Part shown: positions 19,109-36,746 of the stretch, piece by piece
Layout of the letters: each line of letters starts with the position of its first letter
Numbering within the stretch: position 1 is the stretch's first letter
Assembly (NCBI RefSeq): GCF_036227325.1
Contig: NZ_CP109467.1
Location: forward strand, 7,998,001 to 8,062,000
DNA length: 64,000 nt
Direction: 5' to 3'
Source: Streptomyces sp. NBC_01465
Lineage (GTDB): Bacteria > Actinomycetota > Actinomycetes > Streptomycetales > Streptomycetaceae
Made by a program: the position numbers and the translations under genes
Notes under the pieces: generated by a model
What the model saw: only the letters and a program-made list of their open reading frames with translations
Databases searched by the model: none
What the model was told of the DNA's origin: nothing

Positions 19109-20731
19109 ATGTCCTGGTTCCAACAGCCCCACAGCCGCCGGGAAGTCATGGCGGCCACCGCCGGCCTGGCTGCGGCCGCCACGCTGCCGGCGACGCGCGC
19201 AGCGGCGAGCACGACAGCCCCGCACGAGCGGTTCACCAACCCGGTGATCTGGCAGGACTTCGCCGACCTCGAGGTCATCCGCGTCGGCGACACCTACTAC
19301 TACACCGGCTCGACCATGCACTACTCGCCGGGCGCGCCCGTCCTGCGCTCCTACGACCTGGTCAACTGGGAGTTCATCGGCCACTCGGTACCGGTCCTCG
19401 ACTTCGGCGACGCGTACGACCTCAACGGCGGACGGGCGTACGTCGGGGGTATCTGGGCGTCCTCGATGCGCCACCGCCCCAGCGACGAGACCTTCTACTG
19501 GGTGGGCCAGATCGGCTTCCAGCGGTCGTACGTGTACAGCGCCCCCGCCGCGGCGGGCCCCTGGACCCGGCACGCCGAGATCGGCAGCATCTACTACGAC
19601 GCAGGGCTGCTTTTCGACGACGACGACACCCCGTACGTGGCGTACGGCAGCAACGAAATCCACGTCGCGCAGCTCGCCCCGGACATGCGCACCGAGGTCA
19701 GGTCCGAGCATGTGCTCACCAAGCCCGACGAGTTCGGCCTGATGGAGGGCTCCCGCTTCTACAAGATCAACGGGAACTACTACATCTTCGTCACCCGCCC
19801 GGCCGACGGCACCGCCGGGCAGTACATCTGGAAGTCCACCTCGGGCCCCTTCGGCCCGTACGAGATGCGGGAGGTCCTGTGGGACCTGCCCCGCCCGATC
19901 CCCGGCGGCGGTGTGCCGCACCAGGGCGCGCTGGTCGACACCCCGAACGGCGACTGGTACTACATGGGCTTCATCGACGCCTATCCCGGCGGCCGCGTCC
20001 CCGCCCTGGCCCCGGTCACCTGGAACGCCGAGGGGTGGCCCGAGCTCCAGACCGTCGACGGCGCGTGGGGCAAGACATACCCCTACCCGGTCACCCCGCA
20101 CCCGCTCCCGCCCATGACCGGAGCCGACACCTTCGAGGGGACGGCGCTGGCGCCGTACTGGGAGTGGAACCACAACCCTGACACCGCCGCGTTCACCGTC
20201 GACAACGGGCTCACCCTCAGAGCCGCCACCGTCACCGAGGACCTGTACAACGCCCGGAACACCCTCACCCGCCGCATCCAGGGCCCCGCCTCCACCGCGA
20301 CCGTCGTACTCGACTGCTCCGGGATGGCGGACGGCGACCGGGCCGGACTGGCGATGCTGCGGGACTCCTCGGCCTGGATCGGCGTCACGCGGCAGGACGG
20401 GGTCAGCAGGCTGGTGATGTTCGACGGCCTGACCATGGACACCGCCTGGAACACCAGCGGCACCGGCACCGAACAGGCCGGCGCAGACCTCCCCGCATCC
20501 GGAAGCCGCGTCTGGCTGCGCGCCGCCGCCGACATCAGCCCGGGGCCGGGCCGCCAGGCGACGTTCTCCTACAGCACCGACGGCACCACCTTCACCCCGC
20601 TCGGCCCGGCCTTCACCATGACCAACGCGTGGGAGTTCTTCCTGGGCTACCGTTTCGCCGTCTTCAATCACGCCACCCGGGCTCTCGGCGGCGAAGTGCT
20701 GGTGGAAAGCTTCGAGTTGAGCACGCCCTGA
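19109..20731 (+). CDS. Exported GH43 enzyme with C-terminal beta-sandwich (GH43_C2/DUF1349-like)
   Basis: The 540-aa product has a Tat-like leader (HSRREVMAATAGLAAAATLPATRA). The GH43 propeller (about 40-330) carries FTNPVIWQDFADLEVIRVGDTYYYTGSTMHYSPGAPVL (base Asp in the DLEVI segment), an IYYDAGLLFDDDD block and LMEGSRFYK (acid Glu). A second beta-sandwich (about 340-540) is common in GH43 beta-xylosidase/arabinofuranosidase subfamilies. It probably acts on xylo- or arabino-oligosaccharide ends outside the cell; the specificity is unresolved. GAGGAAG lies upstream of ATG 19109. It lies 107 bp after GH62 on the same strand, with its own operator. Confidence 0.85.
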   Translation: MSWFQQPHSRREVMAATAGLAAAATLPATRAAASTTAPHERFTNPVIWQDFADLEVIRVGDTYYYTGSTMHYSPGAPVLRSYDLVNWEFIGHSVPVLDFGDAYDLNGGRAYVGGIWASSMRHRPSDETFYWVGQIGFQRSYVYSAPAAAGPWTRHAEIGSIYYDAGLLFDDDDTPYVAYGSNEIHVAQLAPDMRTEVRSEHVLTKPDEFGLMEGSRFYKINGNYYIFVTRPADGTAGQYIWKSTSGPFGPYEMREVLWDLPRPIPGGGVPHQGALVDTPNGDWYYMGFIDAYPGGRVPALAPVTWNAEGWPELQTVDGAWGKTYPYPVTPHPLPPMTGADTFEGTALAPYWEWNHNPDTAAFTVDNGLTLRAATVTEDLYNARNTLTRRIQGPASTATVVLDCSGMADGDRAGLAMLRDSSAWIGVTRQDGVSRLVMFDGLTMDTAWNTSGTGTEQAGADLPASGSRVWLRAAADISPGPGRQATFSYSTDGTTFTPLGPAFTMTNAWEFFLGYRFAVFNHATRALGGEVLVESFELSTP

Positions 20732-20754
20732 CCGTCCTATTCAGTCCGGCCTTC

Positions 20755-21035
20755 AGCCGAACAGCACCGTCTGCGGTCGAGGCGTCGGCGACGTCCAGCG
20801 CCTTGCCGCTCTTGCGGTTGACCACCTTGTAGGTGCCCAGGTCCGCGGTGAGGGGGCGGTCGTAGACCTCCAGGTTGCGGATCGACGCGTACACCCCGGC
20901 GGGCAGCCCGGTGACGCGGACGTACCGTGCCTAGGCCTGGAACACGGCCGTCCGGACCTGGCGCGTACTGGGGGTGGCGGTGGCTCCGTCGACCGCCTTG
21001 GCCGCGGTGTTGCCGCCCGGCTGAGGCGTACGCCA
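20755..21035 (-). pseudogene. CBM32-CBM13 tail fragment of a lost CAZyme
   Basis: The minus strand reads GGNTAAKAVDGATATPSTRQVRTAVFQA, an in-frame stop (TAG at the CCTAGG near 20931), then ARYVRVTGLPAGVYASIRNLEVYDRPLTADLGTYKVVNRKSGKALDVADASTADGA and a stop. The first part is the end of an F5/8-type (CBM32) domain, the second the start of a CBM13 trefoil. The catalytic domain and most of the trefoil are gone. The rest of 20732-21238 contains only the palindrome at 21060. Confidence 0.7.
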
Positions 21036-21059
21036 GTAAGGAGATCCTGGAGCGCATCC

Positions 21060-21089
21060 GGGCCATCCGCCGTCGACGGCGGATGGCCC
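21060..21089. repeat. Perfect 30-bp palindrome
   Basis: Arms of 15 bp (GGGCCATCCGCCGTC and its reverse complement) meet with no loop at GTCGAC (21072-21077). It lies between the CBM32-CBM13 fragment and the GntR gene, about 150 bp upstream of the latter. It could be a terminator-like hairpin or an operator. Confidence 0.7.
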
Positions 21090-21238
21090 GGCCGATGAAA
21101 GGCGCCGACCTGGCCGTGGCCACGCGACGCGGCGCACGGCACGAACCTGCCGGCTGAAGATCTCTGCGATCATCTCCGTGCCCGAGGACCGATCAGGTCG
21201 GACGGGCCCATGGAGCACCATCCTGGAAGGAGTTCGCA

Positions 21239-21946
21239 GTGTCTCTGACGGACAAGGCCATAGCGCAGATCCGCGAGCTGATCCGCAGCGGTGCGCTGCC
21301 TCCGGGTTCCAAGCTGCCGCCGGAGCCGGAGCTGGCAGCCCAGTTGGGTCTGTCCCGCAACTTGGCCCGTGAGGCGGTCAAGGCGCTGGCCGTCGCGCGG
21401 ATTCTGGAGATCCGGCGGGGTGACGGCACCTATGTGACCAGTCTGCAGCCGAGCCTGCTCCTGGAAGGTCTCGGCGGAGCGGTGGAGTTGCTGCAGGGCG
21501 ACTCCGCGGCCCTGCGTGACCTCATGGAGGTGCGGCGTCTCCTCGAACCGGTCGCCACTGCCCTGGCTGCCACCCGGATCTCCACCGAGCAGCTCGCCGA
21601 GGTGAAGTGGCATCTGGACTCCATGCGCGAGGCTCGCGAAGACGTCGAGCTGCTGAACCTTCACGACGCCGCCTTCCACCGTGCCGTCATTTCGGCCACG
21701 GGCAACGAGACCCTGCTCACCCTCCTGGAGGGCATCTCCGGCCGTACTCTGCGCGCCCGGATCTGGCGCGGTCTGGTCGACACCCAGGCCTCGGGCCGGA
21801 CCCTCGCCGAACACGAGGCGATCTTCCACGCGCTGTCCGCCCGCGACGCGGCCCTCAGCCAGGCCGCCGCACTGCTGCATGTGAACACCACGGAACAGTG
21901 GCTCAGAGAACACCTGCGCTCCGGCGCGGTCCCGCCCCTTCGGTAG
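21239..21946 (+). CDS. GntR-family (FadR/FCD) transcription regulator
   Basis: The 235-aa protein has an N-terminal winged helix (about 1-70: IRELIRSGALPPGSKLPPEPELAAQLGLSRNLAREAVKALAVARILEIRRGDGTYV). An all-helical FCD ligand domain (about 90-220) keeps the metal-site pattern ...D..FHRAVISATGN...EHEAIFHAL.... Such regulators usually respond to sugar acids or organic acids. GTG 21239 is supported by GGAAGGAG. It converges on the end of the seven-gene CAZyme operon (72 bp apart), so it may control island genes, but no direct evidence ties it to a motif. Confidence 0.9.
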   Translation: MSLTDKAIAQIRELIRSGALPPGSKLPPEPELAAQLGLSRNLAREAVKALAVARILEIRRGDGTYVTSLQPSLLLEGLGGAVELLQGDSAALRDLMEVRRLLEPVATALAATRISTEQLAEVKWHLDSMREAREDVELLNLHDAAFHRAVISATGNETLLTLLEGISGRTLRARIWRGLVDTQASGRTLAEHEAIFHALSARDAALSQAAALLHVNTTEQWLREHLRSGAVPPLR

Positions 21947-22019
21947 ACCGGTGCAGGTCGTTGCCGACGGAGCGGGCCATGTGCGGGGTGAAAAAGACGT
22001 TGTCCAGGTCTGGTCGGTG

Positions 22020-23357
22020 TCAGTTCTGCAGGCTCCAGTGCTGGTTCGCCCCGCTCGTGCAGCTCCACAGCTGGACCTTCGTGCCGTTGGCCGTTCCCCG
22101 GCCGTTGGCGTCCAGACAGAGCCCCGTCTGCACTCCTGTGATCGTGCCGTCGGGATTGACGTTCCACTGCTGGTCCGCCTGCCCGCTGCAGTCCCAGATC
22201 GCCGCAGGAGTGCCGTTGCCCGCCGACTGGCCGGAGGCGCCCAGGCACTTGTTGCCGTAGACGACGAGCTGCTTTCCCGCGGTGTAGGTCCACCGCTGGT
22301 TGGAGCCGCCGTTGCAGTCCCACAGCTGTGCCTGCGTGCCGTTGGCCGCGCTGGAGTTGTTGATGTCCAGGCAGCGCCCCGACTGCTGGCCGACGATCTC
22401 CTGGTTGCCGGAGGGCGGCGGCGTACTCGAGCCGAACTGGCTGAAGAACTGCCACACCGCTGCCGATGTCCAGGTCTGCCAGCCGTCGCCGGTCGAGCCG
22501 TCTATGGGACCGGGGTCGTGTCCCGCTCCGTCGAACGCGGCCCAGACGACGGGGTATCCGGACTTGCATCCGGAGTAGGTGGTGATGATGTGCGTCAGGC
22601 TTCCGTTGGCCGGCTCGGGCGGGTTCTGTGGGGTGCAGCCGTTCGCCCGGACGAAGGTGTCGCGCAGTTCACGTCCCGACGCGATGGGCAGCACGTTGTC
22701 CCTCAAGCCGTGCAGACCCATGTAGGCGATGGGCTGAGTGCCGCCGTTACAGCCGCTGAGATTCGCGCCGGAGTAGACCGCTACCGCGCGGAAGACCGTC
22801 GCCCGGGAGCAGGCGAGGGCGTACGACATCGCACCGCCGTAGCTGAAGCCCGCGGAGAACAGCTGGGTGGTGTCGACGCACAGACCTGCTTCGATCTGGC
22901 TGACCATCGCGTCGACGAAGGCGACGTCCTGACCGCCGGAGTTGGCCCAGCCGTTGCCGATGCCCTGGGGTGCGACGAAGATCGTGCCGTTGTTCGCGCT
23001 GTCCGCCAGGCGTCGGAGGCCGTAGTAGGACCAGTTGTAGCCGTCCGTTCCACCTGAATCGACGTCGTTTGCCGTACCGCCCCGCCAGTGGAATCCGAAG
23101 ACCAGCCGGTAGGGGTGGTTGCTGTCGTAGCCGACGGGGACCCGCAGTATGTAACTCCGGTTCTGGCCGCCGCTCTGGATCGTGTGTGTCCCACTTGTCA
23201 GCGTCGGGGCTTTGCCACAGCCGGCTGTCGGCCCGGCTGCTGCTGTGGTGGTGGCCGACGCTTTCGCGCCGAGGCCGCTGCTGAACGAGGAGCCCGCGGC
23301 TGACAGGACGAGAATCAGCGCGGCTGCGATGGACATCAAGAGCGGTGTGCGTCTCAT
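22020..23357 (-). CDS. Secreted CE1-type feruloyl/acetylxylan esterase with CBM13
   Basis: The 445-aa product has a Sec signal to about residue 40. An alpha/beta-hydrolase of the PHB-depolymerase/CE1 type (about 47-300) carries GFSYGG (nucleophile S172), HGLRDNVLP (D220) and FDGAGHDPG (H280). A CBM13 trefoil (about 318-445) ends NQHWSLQN. CE1 members with this lectin module in Streptomyces cleave ferulate esters on arabinoxylan, which suits the surrounding enzymes. It is the last gene of the seven-gene run, 55 bp after GH29. Confidence 0.85.
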   Translation of the reverse strand: MRRTPLLMSIAAALILVLSAAGSSFSSGLGAKASATTTAAAGPTAGCGKAPTLTSGTHTIQSGGQNRSYILRVPVGYDSNHPYRLVFGFHWRGGTANDVDSGGTDGYNWSYYGLRRLADSANNGTIFVAPQGIGNGWANSGGQDVAFVDAMVSQIEAGLCVDTTQLFSAGFSYGGAMSYALACSRATVFRAVAVYSGANLSGCNGGTQPIAYMGLHGLRDNVLPIASGRELRDTFVRANGCTPQNPPEPANGSLTHIITTYSGCKSGYPVVWAAFDGAGHDPGPIDGSTGDGWQTWTSAAVWQFFSQFGSSTPPPSGNQEIVGQQSGRCLDINNSSAANGTQAQLWDCNGGSNQRWTYTAGKQLVVYGNKCLGASGQSAGNGTPAAIWDCSGQADQQWNVNPDGTITGVQTGLCLDANGRGTANGTKVQLWSCTSGANQHWSLQN

Positions 23358-23411
23358 GCACTCCTTCTTCCGTGCGTGGGGATGGGGACGGAGCGTTGGT
23401 GACCGGGTGGT

Positions 23412-25397
23412 TCACACGCCGGTGATCGTCCATTCGTTGTTGGTGCTGGAGTTCGGCGTCCACATCACGGTCGTCGAGCCCGCTGCGGTGCTGCCGCTGC
23501 CGTCGAGCGCGGTGCCGGTGCCCCGGTTGACGATCTGGTAGCGGTTGGCGCCGAGGCTGGTGAGCGACCACTGCTGGTTGTTGCCGCCGTTCCACGCCGT
23601 CTGGCGGGCGGGAGCGCCGTTGGCGGAGTTGCCCCAGCTGTCGGCGGCCATGCCGTTGGTGCGGTTCATGAGGCGGTAGTAGCCGTTGCCGACGTCGATC
23701 AGCTGCCACTGCAGGTTGGAGCTGCCGTCGTAGTTCCACTGCTTGAGGTCGGAGCCGGAAGCGACGTTGCCTCCGCTGTCGAGCACCAGCCCGCTGGCCA
23801 CGTTGGCGATCTTCACCCAGGTCGTGGAGCCGCCCGGCGGGCCCAGGACGGGTATCTCACCGGAGAAGGTGAGCTTGACCGTGTACGCCAGGGCACTGAA
23901 CGGCGGATTGGACGAGGGCATGGTGAAGTGCAGGCCGGAGGAATCCTGGGTCGGTGCGGGCAGGTTGGTGTAGGTGCCGGCCGTGTTGTTCAGCAGTTGC
24001 GCGCCGGTCAGGCTGCTGAGGTTGATCTGGTTCGAGTTCAGCGTCGTGACGGTCATGGTGCCGCCCTGCCAGCCCAGCGCGGTCGCGTAGAGCACCTTGT
24101 TGTCCCGGCTGCGAGTGAACCGGACGTCCTGCGGCTTGCCTGCCACCGGTCCGCTGAACGAGCCGCCGCCCATCTTGGTGGGGCCCTCGCCGTAACTGCT
24201 CCAGGAGCGGGTGGCGTAGACCGCCTCTCCGAAGCGGCCTAGCCAGTCGCCCATGGCGAGCAGGATGGACTGCTGGCCGGAGGGGATGGTGCCGTCGGCC
24301 ATCGGGGCGATGTTCAGCAGCATGCTGCCGCCCTTGCTGACCCGGTCGATCAGCGAGTGGAGCAGGGCCTGCGTCGAGTAGTAGCCGATGCCCTCCGTGT
24401 AGCACCAGCTGGAGGAGGAGATGCTGTCGTCGGTCAGCCAGTACGGGGTGAGCAGCCCTGCAGGGCCGCCGCGCTCGAAGTCGAAGACCTCACCCTTGTT
24501 GTTGAGGCCGTCCTTGTAGGTCGCGACCACGTCCTTGTTCCACGCGACCGCCTGGTTGTAGTAGTGCGCGAGGAACTGCAGCCGGTACGACTCCTGCACC
24601 AGGCCGAGGTCGAAGTCCTGCCAGACCAGGTCCGGTTGGTAGCCGTCGATGACCTCGACCAGCTTGTCGAACCAGAGCTTGTTCTCGGCGGCCGAGCCCT
24701 GCTGACCGTAGAGCGCGCGGAGCGCCGGGTCCGACTGGGACGGCACATGGTCGTAGAAGCCGTTGAAGTGATAGGCGTGGTGCAGGGAGGCCATGAACTT
24801 CAGCCCCTGCCCGCGGATGGCCTGCGCCTGCGCTCCCACCAGGTCGAGCTTCGGGCCGTGCTGGACCGAATTCCACGGGTTGGCGCGGCTGTTCCACATG
24901 GAGAAGCCGTCGTGGTGCTCGGCGACCGGTCCTGCGAATCTGGCGCCCGCCGCCTTGAACAGCCGGGCCCACGCGTTCGGGTCCCAACTGCCGCCCTGGG
25001 AGACCGGTTTGGGGGCGAACTGCACATGGTTGCCGGCCTTGTCGCGGGCGCCGTCGATGAAGTTGTTGTACGGCCAGGCCGAGGGGTCGCCATAGGTGGC
25101 GGTGTGGTGCTGGTTCTCGGACGAGCCGCCTATGTACATGTTGCGCGGATACCACTCGTTGCCGAACGCGGGGACGCTGAAGACGCCCCAGTGGTAGTAG
25201 ATGCCGAACTTGGCGTCCTGGAACCAGGCCGGGGCCGGAGGGTGCTGGTCCACGGAGGGCCAGCTCGCGGTGTAGCTTCCGGGGCCGTCGGTCGCGGCGG
25301 CCGCCTCGGGGGCGAACCGCAGCAGGCCCAGGGCCGTGGCAGCGCCGGTCGCCGCCAGCAGCCGGCGCCGGCTGATCGGGAGTGAAGAGGAAGTCAT
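23412..25397 (-). CDS. Tat-exported GH29 alpha-L-fucosidase with ricin-type module
   Basis: The 661-aa product has a Tat leader (ISRRRLLAATG). The GH29 barrel (about 50-400) shows WFQDAKFGIYYHWGVFSVPAFGNEWYPRNMY, GPVAEHHDGFSMW and PDLVWQDFD (candidate nucleophile D261). A beta-sandwich follows (about 400-510), then a RICIN module (about 520-661). Fucose occurs on arabinogalactan proteins and xyloglucan. It is gene six of the run, 35 bp after GH27. Confidence 0.9.
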   Translation of the reverse strand: MTSSSLPISRRRLLAATGAATALGLLRFAPEAAAATDGPGSYTASWPSVDQHPPAPAWFQDAKFGIYYHWGVFSVPAFGNEWYPRNMYIGGSSENQHHTATYGDPSAWPYNNFIDGARDKAGNHVQFAPKPVSQGGSWDPNAWARLFKAAGARFAGPVAEHHDGFSMWNSRANPWNSVQHGPKLDLVGAQAQAIRGQGLKFMASLHHAYHFNGFYDHVPSQSDPALRALYGQQGSAAENKLWFDKLVEVIDGYQPDLVWQDFDLGLVQESYRLQFLAHYYNQAVAWNKDVVATYKDGLNNKGEVFDFERGGPAGLLTPYWLTDDSISSSSWCYTEGIGYYSTQALLHSLIDRVSKGGSMLLNIAPMADGTIPSGQQSILLAMGDWLGRFGEAVYATRSWSSYGEGPTKMGGGSFSGPVAGKPQDVRFTRSRDNKVLYATALGWQGGTMTVTTLNSNQINLSSLTGAQLLNNTAGTYTNLPAPTQDSSGLHFTMPSSNPPFSALAYTVKLTFSGEIPVLGPPGGSTTWVKIANVASGLVLDSGGNVASGSDLKQWNYDGSSNLQWQLIDVGNGYYRLMNRTNGMAADSWGNSANGAPARQTAWNGGNNQQWSLTSLGANRYQIVNRGTGTALDGSGSTAAGSTTVMWTPNSSTNNEWTITGV

Positions 25398-25431
25398 ATG
25401 AGCCTCTCGGGGGAGTCGAGGGAGGGCCGCC

Positions 25432-27039
25432 TCATCTCAGGGCCCACTGCTGGTTGCTGCTGCCGTTGCAGGTCCACAGCTGGGCGAGGGTTCCGTCGGC
25501 CGTGGCCGCACCTGTGACGTCCAGACACAGACCGGACTGCACGCCGGTGAGCGTTCCGTTGGAGTTCAGCGACCACTGCTGGTTCCGCTGGCCGTTGCAC
25601 GGCCAGATCACCACCTTCGTCCCCGGCGTGGTCTGGTTGTTGTAGGCGTCCAGGCACATCCGGCTGCTGCCGGCGTAGACGGAGAGCTGGTCGTCGGTGT
25701 GCGTCCAGGTCTGGTTGGCACCGCCGTTGCAGCTCCAGATCTCCACCTGGGTGCCCGCGGTCTTTGTGTTGTCCGGTACGTCCAGGCACTTGCCCGCGCC
25801 GACCGCGTGCAGCGCGCCGGTCGCACCGGTGCCGCCGCTGGTGCCGCCCGCGACCCGGTACATCACCGTGCCGTGCGCGGGGACCGAGGCGCTGATCGTG
25901 CCGGAGGTGGTGGAGGACGCGCCCGACCACAGGTCGGTCAGGGCGTAGGAGGACGCGCCCGACTTGCCGATCGCGGCCGCTGTGGTGGAGATGGTCGCCG
26001 TCGAACCCGTCTCGTTGAACAGCGCCACCGACACGTCCCCGTTGGCGAGTGGCTTGGCCAGTACGTCCAGGCCGCCCGAGGACGACACCATGGTGCCCTG
26101 TCGGCCCAAGGGGTCCTGGTCCACGGCGATCACCCGGGAGTTGGTGAGCGTGGACAAGGTGTCCGCGCTCGCCTGGGGGATGTTGGTGCCCGCGATCAGC
26201 GGCGCGGCCATCTCGGCCCACAGACTGAACTCGCTGCGGCTCTCGGTCGTCGTCATCGAGCCGTTGCCGACCTCCAGCATGTCCGGGTCGTTCCAGTGGC
26301 CGGGGCCGGCGTAGGAGGCCAGTCCCACGTTGCTGTGGAAGATCGACAGCATGCTGGAGAAGGTCGGGCTGATGTCTCCGGTGGTGCGCCAGCTGTTGCC
26401 CACATCGGCGCCCCAGGTCCACACGTTGTCCTGGCCCCAGTTGCACAGGCTGTACAGGATCGGCCGGCCGGTGGCCGCGAGGGCGTCACGCATCGCGGTG
26501 TACCGGGACCGCGCGGGCGCCCCTGTGTTGTTGCAGTTGTCGTACTTCAGATAGTCCACGCCCCACGACGCGAAGGACTGCGCGTCGGTGGTCTCGTGCC
26601 CCAGGCTGCCCGGGTATCCGGCGCAGGTCGCGGTGCCCGCGTCCTCGTAGATCCCCAGCTTCAGACCCAGCGAGTGCACATAGTCGGCGGTGCCCTTGAT
26701 GCCGTCGGGGAACTTCGCCGGGTCGGGCACCAGGCGGCCGCTGGAGTCGCGGTTGTGGGTCATCCAGCAGTCGTCGATGTTGACGTACGAATAACCCGCC
26801 GCCTGCATGCCGTTGGTGTGCATCGCCTGGGCGGTGGATTTGATGAGCGACTCCGAGACATCGCAGCCGTACGCGTTCCAGTCGTTGAAGCCCATCTGCG
26901 GGGTCGGCGCGAGCCCGTTGCCCAGCGCCATGGCGGGCTGCGCCGTACCGAGAGAGAGGAGGGGGAGAGCCGCGGTGAGCAGCGCGGCCGAGAAGCCGAG
27001 CGCCAGGGTTCTGCGCAGGGCTTTGGTGGACGTGGGCAT
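25432..27039 (-). CDS. Secreted GH27 alpha-galactosidase with CBM13
   Basis: The 535-aa product has a Sec signal ending PAMA. The GH27 barrel has YVNIDDCWM (D89, D90 both retained), YLKYDNCNN (nucleophile D167) and GHWNDPDML (acid/base D251). A beta-domain runs to about 405, then a CBM13 trefoil (about 410-535) with NQTW, NQQW and NQQW. The DD pair marks a true alpha-galactosidase, in contrast to the DE pair of the GH27 at 112-2214. It is gene five of the run. Confidence 0.93.
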   Translation of the reverse strand: MPTSTKALRRTLALGFSAALLTAALPLLSLGTAQPAMALGNGLAPTPQMGFNDWNAYGCDVSESLIKSTAQAMHTNGMQAAGYSYVNIDDCWMTHNRDSSGRLVPDPAKFPDGIKGTADYVHSLGLKLGIYEDAGTATCAGYPGSLGHETTDAQSFASWGVDYLKYDNCNNTGAPARSRYTAMRDALAATGRPILYSLCNWGQDNVWTWGADVGNSWRTTGDISPTFSSMLSIFHSNVGLASYAGPGHWNDPDMLEVGNGSMTTTESRSEFSLWAEMAAPLIAGTNIPQASADTLSTLTNSRVIAVDQDPLGRQGTMVSSSGGLDVLAKPLANGDVSVALFNETGSTATISTTAAAIGKSGASSYALTDLWSGASSTTSGTISASVPAHGTVMYRVAGGTSGGTGATGALHAVGAGKCLDVPDNTKTAGTQVEIWSCNGGANQTWTHTDDQLSVYAGSSRMCLDAYNNQTTPGTKVVIWPCNGQRNQQWSLNSNGTLTGVQSGLCLDVTGAATADGTLAQLWTCNGSSNQQWALR

Positions 27040-27102
27040 AAGTCATCGACTCCTGAGCCGAGTTGGGGGAGCGGCGGACGCCGGTGCCGGGCGTCGGTCA
27101 CC

Positions 27103-32275
<5,173 letters not shown>

Positions 32276-32331
32276 CGTCATCCTTGGGGGGTGGCGTGGA
32301 GAGGGCCGGCCGCGGCCGTGAGCCGCTCAGG

Positions 32332-36556
<4,225 letters not shown>

Positions 36557-36601
36557 GTGTACGACTCCGGGGGGCGGGAGGTGCGCACACGACGCCGACT
36601 G

Positions 36602-36617
36602 GTTCGAAATGCCAAAC
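36602..36617 (-). promoter_or_regulatory. GTTCGA-N4-type operator (site 4)
   Basis: GTTCGAAATGCCAAAC, two arm mismatches in the right half. It lies 45 bp upstream of ATG 36556 and about 20 bp downstream of the predicted transcription start of that gene. Confidence 0.45.
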
Positions 36618-36642
36618 GTCGTACGGCTGGTCGAAGTCCCCG

Positions 36643-36671
36643 ATTGTGACACCGGAGGGTGCGAGGGTCAA
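36643..36671 (-). promoter_or_regulatory. Putative promoter of the beta-helix protein gene
   Basis: On the minus strand TTGACC (36671-36666), 17-bp spacer, CACAAT (36648-36643). Predicted start near 36636, so the operator at 36602-36617 would block elongation. Confidence 0.5.
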
Positions 36672-36694
36672 CGCGATCCTTTTTGGGAGGTGAG

Positions 36695-36741
36695 GGGCGG
36701 CCGGGCCCGGGGTGGATCGTGCGCCCCGGACCCGGCCGCCC
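36695..36741 (-). terminator. Long GC hairpin after GH9
   Basis: GGGCGGCCGGGcCCGGGG, an 11-nt loop, CCCCGGACCCGGCCGCCC: an 18-bp nearly perfect stem just downstream of the GH9 stop at 36747. It has no T run, as is common in Streptomyces. Confidence 0.75.
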
Positions 36742-36746
36742 GTAGC

